Shown: positions 53,452 to 62,268 of the stretch, piece by piece
Layout: every line of letters starts with the position of its first letter
Position numbering within the stretch: the stretch's first letter is position 1
Assembly: GCA_914767885.1 (NCBI GenBank)
Contig: CAJZBQ010000018.1
Location: 930,001 to 994,000 of the forward strand
DNA: 64,000 bases
Source of the DNA: Blepharisma stoltei
Taxonomy: Eukaryota > Ciliophora > Heterotrichea > Heterotrichida > Blepharismidae
Direction: 5' to 3'
The notes under the pieces: model-generated
Database searches by the model: none
Told to the model about the DNA's origin: nothing
Seen by the model: the letters and a program-made list of their open reading frames with translations, nothing else
Translations under genes and position numbers: made by a program

Positions 53452-53546
53452 TTATAAGGCTTTCGTCAGTTTCATTTCGAAAAAGATATGAAATTATTTC
53501 TTCTTCTATCATATATATAATTAAATTACTGCTATTTTAATCACTT

Positions 53547-54467
53547 TTAATAATTAGGAGCGATTTTCTTTGTATCATATGTCACTGACGCCTCAAGAAT
53601 CTGATTTCCATAAACGAAATTTGCAAAGAGATAGACGACGTAAGCAACTGGGATCAGCAAGCTTACATACTGAATCCAAGCAAATTTCATGGTTTCTAAA
53701 AACACCGGTCTATAAACGACAGGCTGATTTGCCGGAATCCTTACTTTCATTTTTATATCAATACTCCCTGTCTGCCCTCCATATAATACAAGAGGCTTTC
53801 CATAGTCATAGCTCGTCGTAACATTTCTATCATTATATGCTGAAATAATTGACGGCAAAAACATTTCAGCACTACTTGTTGTATCAATCAATGAATGGTT
53901 ATATGTAGTCAATACAATTGAAGACGGCCTGATATTCTGAGTTTCTTTAAGATTAAGCCACCCGTCAATATAGATTGTAGAGGCACCAATAGGAGTGTCA
54001 ATGTCTGCATACCCCATCGTGATCATGTCCATCCTTGCCCTATCTCTTAGTCGGTAGTCATAAAAAGTCATAATTTTGATGTTTCTTAGGTAGCTAGGGG
54101 TTTCGTACATAGTGATATTGAATTCATACAGATCTGGCTTACTGTCAAAGTTATAGTCAATCAGCGAACTCTGAATTAGCATTGGTGAGAGATCTTCAAA
54201 AAATAAATCATTGATGCCAGCTAGTGAGGAGTAAACTAATGTGCCTTGGTCTGCTGTATAAGCCATTATGATGATTTCTTTGCGGTAGAGGACTACTGGC
54301 TGTTCTTCGTAAATTTCCCGCTTTTTCCAAAACTCATGGGTGGAAAAAGCAAGGAAAAAAGGCAGAATAATAACAATTAGAAATAAAACCCAGCAAAAGA
54401 AGTAGCTGCAGCTGAATCTTGAAGCTCTGTATTGCTTCTGAATAGGAGTGCCAAATAGTAAAGCCAT
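53547..54467 (-). CDS. TMEM231: TMEM231, ciliary transition-zone membrane protein
   Basis: 306 aa from MALLFGTPIQKQYRASR; an ATG 33 bp further out (54500) would add 11 residues and is less like the family. First helix FFCWVLFLIVIILPFFLAF, then the family signature STHEFWKKREIYEEQPVVLY, a large extracellular region (YADIDTPIGASTIYIDGWLNL), and a second helix (WIQYVSLLIPVAYVVYLFANFVYG). TMEM231 is part of the MKS module at the base of cilia. Intact, no intron. Confidence 0.88.
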   Translation of the reverse strand: MALLFGTPIQKQYRASRFSCSYFFCWVLFLIVIILPFFLAFSTHEFWKKREIYEEQPVVLYRKEIIIMAYTADQGTLVYSSLAGINDLFFEDLSPMLIQSSLIDYNFDSKPDLYEFNITMYETPSYLRNIKIMTFYDYRLRDRARMDMITMGYADIDTPIGASTIYIDGWLNLKETQNIRPSSIVLTTYNHSLIDTTSSAEMFLPSIISAYNDRNVTTSYDYGKPLVLYGGQTGSIDIKMKVRIPANQPVVYRPVFLETMKFAWIQYVSLLIPVAYVVYLFANFVYGNQILEASVTYDTKKIAPNY

Positions 54468-54823
54468 TTGTTTATTATTCAGAGAGTAATAAATAATCAA
54501 AATACGATGGCGTTTGGTTTAATTTTGAGTTGACAGTTTTTAATTTTAAATCAAACCGATGGAAAGATTAGAATAAAGAAATGGGCAGATTGCCTTGAAT
54601 AGAAAATGAAGCTGGGCTTGGGCTAAATCTTGTTAAAAGGATACTGGAAATAAAAATAGCAAAAAATGAGTAACTAAAAGAATTAAATAAGAGAAAGGGC
54701 CCGATAAAAATAGAAAACCGGAAGATCTTTAAATTGATTGAGAATTATAAAGGAAAGAGTTAAAATGTGATTAGTAAATTTAAATTCTTAGAAAAAAATG
54801 GATAACTAATAATAATTATTACA
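54468..54823. other. Bidirectional upstream region, TMEM231 and PG-rich gene
   Basis: The two divergent ciliary genes share this 356-bp region, which may allow co-expression. No RFX-like box could be confidently picked. Confidence 0.4.
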
Positions 54824-55756
54824 ATGTCATTAATCGTTTCCACCCCTGCACAAATTGCTAGTGCTCCTACAAACAGATCAACAGCCAAACAGCAATGGTC
54901 TTTTTCTAAAGCTGCTCGATTTTCAACCATGAAGCCCACCGAGTAAACGCTATTCAGAGGCCATTTCTATTCAATTCCTCCAGCTTTTGACAAGAGATCA
55001 GCTTCGATTGGCTATGGGACTAAATCTGATTTTACAAAAGAGCGAGGCCAAGGAAACCCAGATCCCAGCGCATATAACTTGCCGAGTGATTTTGATACTA
55101 AAAAACCACACGGCCAAGCATACTCCTTCGGGATTTCTCGAGAAGCATGTGAAAAAAGGTATGTCGAAGGCCATTTTAGAGCTGACCCCTCAGTCCCAGG
55201 CCCCGGAACGTATGCTATTACTTCAAAGATCGGGCAAGAAGGCAGAAAATTTACCTTCAGACCTCGCACATCTATTCTAGGTAACTGCTAATTAGATGAA
55301 ATGTTTAATAGCAGAAAAAGCCCAGGACCAGGAGCTTATGACCCAAAGCTAGAAGTTGACAAAGGAAGATATACATTAAGCACATTCAAAAATGCAGGAA
55401 TTACAACATTCTCCCCTCTTTCTTCACCAAGATTTCCAAAAAACCAAAAAAATGGTCTTCCTGGACCTGGTGCGTACTATAACAACGAAGACTTTTTAAA
55501 GTCAGGGTATTATTTATCAAAATTCCATTCACCAGGAAATAGGGCTTTTCCAATTTCAGATAGGGATTCATCACCCACTTCAGGGTTTTGGGATACACCA
55601 GGACCAGGGAGCTACCGGCTTCCAAGCGAGTTTGGTTACTACGAGAGCAAGCATAAGAGCTTAGAAAGAAGGCCAAACACTCAGTCAGTGCCTAATCTGA
55701 AATCTCAAAAGACTCCTGCAATTAATAAAAAGCCAAAGCCTGTCACGAGAAATTAA
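54824..55756 (+). CDS. Sperm-tail PG-rich repeat (SHIPPO/STPG-like) protein
   Basis: 300 aa with two 15-nt introns (54943-54957, 55281-55295). Repeated PGPGxY motifs at intervals (VPGPGTYAI, SPGPGAYDP, LPGPGAYYN, TPGPGSYRL) and basic, Ser/Phe-rich spacers define the family. Members bind axonemal or cortical microtubules. Divergent neighbour is TMEM231. Confidence 0.92.
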
Positions 55757-55887
55757 ATAATAAGCAGAATTTAATTAGCTAAACATAGACTGTCTATATA
55801 ATCACTTGTTTTTCATTATTAAATTGCTCTCTGGCATCAATTAACAAATATTTAGAATTTTTTAAATAAACTTTATAATTATCTTTT

Positions 55888-56490
55888 ATGGTGAGATTCT
55901 TTAAAGACAGCTTTGTTGATATGAACCCCAGAGGAATTTATTGGGAGCTTCAATCAAGAGTTTTAAAAAGAAATAGGCTCTGGGTTTCAATGCCTCGCAT
56001 CCCTCCAATAAGACGAGATGCATTCCAAATATTCATGGTCGCTGTAACAAAACATTGAAATTATCTATTTGAAGGAATTTCGATGTATGTTCCAAGGTCT
56101 TTAAGATATGCAGAACTCGGAGCATACGGTTTTTTATGGATTGGTCTTTTAATTGGCATCATTTTTCATCATACAGAAACAAAACTTTGAAGAGAAAAAA
56201 TTTGGGATAAGGAGCCAGGGGCTGTCATTCCTTTAAGGCGTAATTTCTTTGTAAGAGCCAAAAATTATATTCTCAATTACAATGTGAAGCCTTTTATTTA
56301 TTATTTCGGGCTGTTTATTAAAGAAAGGGATCTGGATAGTACAATTGATTTGGCCCAAGCTCAAGCAGGGAGGAAGTACCGAAGATTTTTATTTATGGAG
56401 TATGCAAGAAGAAATTCACTCGAGAAATTTAGAGACAAAAATTATGACTTTTTAGAAATCAGCAAAATGTATGGAAAAGACTCTCTTTAG
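55888..56490 (+). CDS. Uncharacterised single-TM basic protein
   Basis: 200 aa, two or three TGA codons as Trp (KH-W-NYL, KL-W-REK). One membrane helix near residue 85 (AYGFLWIGLLIGIIFHH), strongly basic flanks. A possible mitochondrial or organellar membrane subunit, but no family is recognised. Confidence 0.72.
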
Positions 56491-56538
56491 ATCTCTAAGT
56501 TAATGCTACGAATTAATTGATTTCTTATATAGTGTTAG

Positions 56539-57789
56539 TTAAGAATTAATATTTTCACTAGATCCCATTATCAATTCGCATTCTCTTAGCTCAGAATTAA
56601 TCTTCTTTGAAGAAGGCCTTAAAGATTTATCGAACGATCAAGTTTCTCTGATGATTGAACAAATAAAAGGGAATTTTCTTTCAAATTCAGCTATTATTAA
56701 AGGTTTTCACCTTTTAAATGCCAAATTACTCATAAATTCTTGATGCCGTTCGTTAAAATACTCCAATCCTTGTTGATTTGTAATTTGTATATTTCTTTCA
56801 AATGGTTTTTCATTTAAAAAGATCTCAAACATTGTCATACCAAATGATCAAATATCAGAAGATTTGTCAATTATTTTTGCCTGTAATTGTTCTGGAGAAG
56901 CATATATAAGTGTGCACTTACCCTTGGTTGTTGTTTTGCTACTTTGAAATTCGCTGATATTGAAATCACATATTTTTGGAGTGTTAAATTTATCAATTAA
57001 AATGTTTTGAGGTTTTATGTCAAGATGGCAGATCCCTCTTAAGTGGATTCACATTAAGCCATAACTAGCTCCAATTAGAAGATTCAGCTTGTCTTTTTCT
57101 GTTATTTCTATGCTATGCTCCAGTAAATATTGTTTTAATGTTCCACGTTCGCAATATTCAGATATAATCCCAATTTTATTATCGCTTATGACAACACCTA
57201 AAATATCCAAAACATTTTTATGATGAGAAAGCATGGCCATTTTTAGTTCTTTTCACAGTGTTTCTAAATTGGGCGTATTCTTAGGAACTTTTATTGCAAC
57301 CTCTTGACCAAATAAAATATTTTTATAAATTAATGAGTCTCCTCCAATTGCAATTGGATCTCCACTCATAAAATCAGGATTATTTAATTCTTCTTTAGGA
57401 ATAACCTCCAGGAATGAACTATGATCAAATCATGTATTAAAAAAAATTTCATTGACAGATTCTCACATATTCTGAACATAATCACTTAAAGATAAAGAAT
57501 TTTCATCCCTTGGCTTTGCAACTTTGTCAATATATCTTCGATCATAAAGAATTCTTAAAGACGGAGTCTTGTTCAGTATAATTGTGTAAACTGGAAGATT
57601 ATAAAACTCAATTCCATTTTCATAAAGCCCACTAATTGATTTAAGTACTTCTTCAATGATGTCTATAGAAATATCTTCTCAAACGAGAGAATAATAAAAA
57701 GTGTGATTTGCAGTAATTGAATCTGAGTCTATAATGATAAATTGGGCTTTTATAGCTTCATTGCTTTCTATAATTTCATTTATGTTCAT
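56539..57789 (-). CDS. Divergent protein kinase (TKL/receptor-like fold, DFN motif)
   Basis: 416 aa. The first 150 residues are an unrecognised domain. Kinase domain about 150-380: VAIKVPKN lysine, LSHHKNVLDILGVV, YCERGTLKQYLLEH, HLDIKPQNILID catalytic loop with Asp kept, DFNISEF where most kinases have DFG, CTLIYASPEQL and SSDIWSFGMTMFEIF. The glycine loop is degenerate (IGGDSLIYKN). TGA codons are Trp (LM-W-IHL). The DFG-to-DFN change could lower activity, though the Asp is present. Confidence 0.85.
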
Positions 57790-57873
57790 ATTAAAATTAT
57801 ATTTTAAAATATTTTAGAATCTTGAATTTTTAGGAGAGTAAAATAGCATCATTTATTAATTTTCAACTTGTGT

Positions 57874-58044
57874 CTACCTTATAGCTCAATCATCACTTTT
57901 TTTCAAAGAAAACATATAGTAGTTATTATAGGAATATCCTAAACGCCCAATATAGATTCCTCCCTTATTATATGTAAACGTATCTAAGAGGTTTTTATTC
58001 TTTAATGAAGAAATTGAGCCCTCCTCATTGAAATAGAAGAAAAC
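57874..58044 (-). pseudogene. Orphan coding fragment
   Basis: A minus-strand open stretch of 56 codons (FNEEGSISSLKNKNLLDTF..., GGIYIGRLGYSYNNYYMF) ends at TAG 57874-57876. It has no start and abuts the truncated aldo-keto reductase head to head. It looks like the last exon of an unrelated gene left by a rearrangement. Confidence 0.4.
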
Positions 58045-58977
58045 TTATATAGAGTCTTTAAGAAATCTATCGATGCTGGAGTCAATTTTTTTGATACTGC
58101 TGAAAGATATGGCGCTGGAGCAGCAGAAGCACTTATCGGAAACATTTTAAAGCGAGGTGATTGAGATCGTGACAATTTAGTTATTTCAACTAAATTTCTT
58201 AGATGTGGTAGGAGCATTGGATTGTCTCGCAAAAGGCTAGTTCAAGGAATGAGAAATTCCCTTAAGCGGCTCCAATTGGGATATGTTGATGCTATGTACC
58301 TGCATAGATATGATCAAGAAGTCCCATTAGAAGAAACTATAAGAGCAGTCAATCATTTGATTGAAAAAGGGAAAGCTGATTATTGAGGAACTTCTGAATT
58401 TACAGCTCTTGAAATTCAAGAGTGATATAAGATCAGCGACAAGTATGGCTTTATCCGCCCAGTTGTTGACCAGTGCCAATATAGCCTGATTGTAAGGGAT
58501 AAAGTTGAAGTGGAATTCCCTCCTTTGTTCGACAAATATGGCATGGGCGCAGTTGCATGAAGTCCTTTGATGGGAGGATTTTTATCAGGAAAATATAATG
58601 ATATGAGCATTCCTGAAGGATCAAGATTGGCAGACCCTAGTTTGCCTCAAATAGCAAAAAAGCCATATGAATCATTCTTTTTGCCTGAAAATCAAGAAAA
58701 GACTAGGAAACTCCTTGGTGGTTTAGGGGAACTTGCTTCGGAGATAGGGTGCTCACAGTCGCAGTTAGCGCTTGCTTGATGTCTAAAGAATAATGATATT
58801 AGCAGTGCGATTTTTGGTGCAACTAAACTATATCAAGCTGAGGATAACCTTGGGGCTATCGATGCTTTATCTAAGTTAACTCCTGAAATCTTAGCGAAAA
58901 TTGAAGAAATTTTTGATACAAGACCAAAGCCTCCTATCAATTGGAGAAATTGGCAGTCAATGCCTTCAAGAAGATAG
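58015..58977 (+). CDS. Aldo-keto reductase (Kv-beta-like), missing its N-terminus
   Basis: About 320 codons, open from 58015, no ATG ahead of the conserved region. Features: AGVNFFDTAERYG (catalytic Asp/Tyr region), STKFLR, RLQLGYVDAMYLHRYDQE, GTSEF, QCQYSLI, GAVAWSPLMGGFLSGKY, SQLALAWCLKN and SAIFGATK. Four TGA codons are Trp (GD-W-DRD, DY-W-GTS, QE-W-YKI, VA-W-SPL). The first strand and NADPH-loop portion (about 40 residues of a normal reductase) are absent. Either an IES or intron separates a remote first exon, or the gene was truncated by a rearrangement at about 58015-58040. Confidence 0.82.
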
Positions 58978-59201
58978 GTAAACCAATTGATATTGAAAAA
59001 ATTCTTGTCATTCTCCATTTTAATTTTCATTTTTAATATAATATCATTATTTAATGAATTATAACTAGAAATATCAGTTATGTTATCTACTTAATCATAA
59101 GCTTTAAAACAAATTATACATTTTTTAAATTTGACTTTCGACGTTTTTATTATAAATGACTCTGCTCTTTTTACTCACTCATTAATCTACTTTATTTAAA
59201 A
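58978..59201. other. Intergenic between convergent genes
   Basis: AT-rich; nothing seen. Confidence 0.5.
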
Positions 59202-61110
59202 CTAGTTGCAATTATTTTTCTTTCTCATCTGAAATTCTCTATCCTTTTCTCTTGCTTCAACTTTCAAATAAATCCATCTTTCATTTGATTCAGCAAATGT
59301 ATAATAAGCATCATTCATAGCGACTCTATCACCACATTCCTGTAAGCCTTCATTTTCATCCTCTTTTTCACCTCTAAACCTCCATTTGCAATCAAAAAAA
59401 CCGCAATTTTCTGCTCTACTGACTCTTTTACCGCAAGCAGGACATTTTAAACTTGTTATTGTTTCTCCAAATGAGAAAACTCCAAATCCTTTATTGACAA
59501 TAACCCAGTCTCCTCTACTTCCAGCTTCACAATAACTGTTCCTACAATGTGCCTTGAAAGAAATTCCTCTTTTTACGGTCCTTCATCTTGGAGCATTCTC
59601 ATCAAATCGCAATACTAGTTGCTTTTGCTCGGTGATGTCAGCAAAAGTAAACCCTAATCCAGAAACGCCTCCTAAAGCTCCTTTGTGCCCTTCAATGCAT
59701 GCTCGATTTTGAATTGGGTAACACATTATTGTTTTATCGTCATCTAGCACAACTCCATTCTGCAAGATAAGTCGAAGCACTTTTTTACCCCTGCATGCCA
59801 AAAGCCACTTTAACTCACTCCCCCCCTTTAAATTTTAACAAAATATAAAATTTCCACTTTTTTGGTAAATTAACCCCATTTTAAATTGGAACAAAAATCA
59901 ATTTTATAATAAAAAATTTTATATATAAAATCATAACTTTTATGTAAAAAGTTTTGATATAAACTAAATTTTTCTTCTTAACTAAAATTAAAAATTTAGT
60001 TATATCTTGCTCTTGTTTAAAGAAGAGAGTATAGAGAGCATCTTATTTAAATAAATTTATTATCCTTAATTGTTAAATTTTTAAAATAAAATTTATTTAA
60101 TTAATTTTTATACAAATTCTTTACAAAAATTCAAAATTTACTTATTTCTTGCTTTATTTTAAAGAATAGAGTATAAATAATATCTTATTTAAACAAAATT
60201 AGCCCTTTGGTCGATAAATTATCTAAATTATTTTTTTATCTATAAAAATAATACTTTTTGTGCAAATAGTTTTGATACCGATTAATAGTTGCGTATTAAC
60301 TAATAATGAAAATTTAGTTATATCTTGCTTTGTTTTAAAGGATAAAGAGTAAATAGCATTTTATTAAATAAATTTATTAATCTAATTCGATAAATTTGAA
60401 AAAATATTTTTTGTTAAGTTTTTTTTTATCATTTGATTTTTTTTTTATAAAAATTTTCTTAACTCCCCTTCAAATTGGAACAAAATTTTTTGCTCCAATT
60501 TAAAGAGGGGAGAGTCAGAGACTTTTGATGAGTATTTAATATAGAGGGAGAATCCTTCTTCACCGTCAATACGGATATTGACAAGCACATACTTAGATTG
60601 GTCGTACACATTTTTTTCAAATTTTAGCTTGATCTTTATCATAGAGTTATTTTCAATAGTTTGCAATTGTGCATCTACATTTAATTTTCCATAAGATTGG
60701 AATTCTAACTCTCTGAAATTCGGAATATCATTGAGAGACAAACGCTCATTTAATTTTTGCAACAAGTCAAAAATCGTATTTTTCTCTGGGTATGGAAATG
60801 AAATATGGCCTGCTTTTTTGATAGAATTGACTTTGAAATGAATACATCAGGTTGGGACATCTGGATGAAGAATGAATTGAAGCCCGCCTTCCCATTTAAT
60901 ACTCTTTATCTTCTCAGCACGATTCAGCCGTCTGCCATTCGTGTACAAGGTCAGATCCATGGAGTCAATTGATTTTTTGGTTTCAATTATCTTTGCTAAA
61001 TCTTCAACAATACCATTATCTGGAATTTCATCAGATTCTATATGAAATAAGTCGTCTATAGACAAGACTTCAATTGACTGTAAATTAGTGGTCCGCCTTT
61101 GATTAATCAT
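59202..61110 (-). CDS. Ubiquitin-like plus zinc-ribbon-type protein, split by a non-TA IES
   Basis: 402 aa after removing 700 bp; divisible by three. The junction forms a ubiquitin-like fold: VLVNIRIDGEEGFSL...SSKVSELKWLLACRGKK...LQNGVVLDDDKTIMCYPIQ. A conserved C-terminal module follows: WRTVKRGISFKAHCRNSYCEA, KCPACGKRV, CGFFDCKWRF, with paired Cys suggesting zinc. The N-terminal 90 residues form a charged region. TGA is Trp (PT-W-CIH, PR-W-RTV). Similar Ub/Cys-rich proteins are widespread in protists and plants; function unknown. Confidence 0.8.
59815..60517. mobile_element. MITE-2-type IES bounded by TCA, not TA
   Basis: Ends CACTCCCCCCCTTTAAATT and AATTTAAAGAGGGGAGAGTC match MITE-2 at 47706. 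Flanks are TCA on both sides (59815-59817, 60515-60517); deleting one TCA plus 697 bp gives the exact ubiquitin-like frame, while no TA pair does. The interior has three diverged copies of a 125-150 bp unit (near 60000, 60145, 60310), each with TATATCTTGCTT and AAATAAATTTATTA-like blocks. Confidence 0.85.
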
Positions 61111-61597
61111 ATTATAAGAAATTTAATTTCAATGCTATATAATTGAATTATTTAATTTAGTTATTCAAATTATTTATACAAAGCCTCAATGATATGATAT
61201 AACAGTCATTTTCCAATTTCTTAGTCATATTTAGGATCAAAAAAACAGGCAATTTTTTGTCTAAACAGTGCATGTCTACATATGAAAATGGACTTAAATT
61301 AATTTTTGTAAATTAAGATTAATCAAAGTTACTACAATAATTTAAAATAAATTGCATGAATCCTATATAAATTATTTTTATTATTAAGGCAGAAATTTAA
61401 GCATTTTTAATAATAAAATTTAAGCAAGGTCAGCTACTTCTTTGATCCCATTGAAGTTTAAAATAAATTTCTTCATCTCTTTAAAGCACTTTTATGAACC
61501 TTAATATTTCTTAGAATTGCATTCTAATTTATTAGCGAAATTTTTTAGCTATCTCTTTTTCATTTTTTAAAGTTCAATAAATCAGCCTTAAAAGCTT
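61111..61597. other. Intergenic
   Basis: AT-rich, no gene. Confidence 0.5.
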
Positions 61598-61757
61598 CTA
61601 TAGTTTATTGATTCAAAATAGATGCAAACCCCCTTCTCTCAACAGTTTGATCTGGGTTGTTCCGCTAACATCAATGCTAGTAGTTCCTATAATTGAGGCT
61701 TGAAAATTATCATACCCATGCTTCACAATTTGAGATTCATGGCCATTTAAACCTAAG
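61598..61757 (-). pseudogene. Possible coding fragment
   Basis: About 52 codons on the minus strand (GLNGHESQIVKHGYDNFQASIIGTTS...KLLREGGLHLFWINKL) end at TAG 61598-61600, with a TGA as Trp. No start or upstream exon found. May be an exon of a gene broken by IESs, or a relic. Confidence 0.35.
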
Positions 61758-61898
61758 AAAATAATATAATTGATTTAAATTTAAGAAGTCAAATAATTTT
61801 AGATGCTTTTAATTATGCTGATACTTCTTCCATCTTCAGCTTTTGCAAAAATTTATCATTATTTATTAGAAATTGCTTTATTAAAATTAGCTATTTAA
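61758..61898. other. Intergenic
   Basis: AT-rich; nothing seen. Confidence 0.4.
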
Positions 61899-62112
61899 TA
61901 TATAGCGCCTTCCTATAGATGGCGCGCAATGCGCCATCACTGGGCCATGTCGGAGAGGGTTCTCCACGAGGAATAGTTCCACGTGTGGAACCCTCTTTTT
62001 CCACGAGCCAAAAAGAGGGTTCCACACGTGGAACCATTCCTCGTGGAGAACCCTCTCCCGACATGGCCCAGTGATGGCGCATTGCGCGCCATCTAATAGA
62101 ATTCGCTATATA
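61899..62112. repeat. Large fold-back element with GC-rich arms
   Basis: Arms of about 90 bp, nearly perfect complements: CTATAGATGGCGCGCAATGC at the left and GCATTGCGCGCCATCTAATA at the right, with GGGTTCTCCACGAGGAAT and CCACGTGTGGAACC inside. Outer ends TATAGCGC / CGCTATATA resemble the TATAGCG ends at 16084 and 16761. Intergenic. Confidence 0.88.
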
Positions 62113-62268
62113 TAATGATATAAAATTATCATATTTAATTAAAGCTAAGTTGGAATATGTTTGCAAATTCAATGATTTATTCACGAATATTAAAATTCAA
62201 AAAAGTTAATTTTCTCCCAAAACTACCAAATTTTTTATTTAAATTTTGAAAAAATCTATTAGTCTAAA

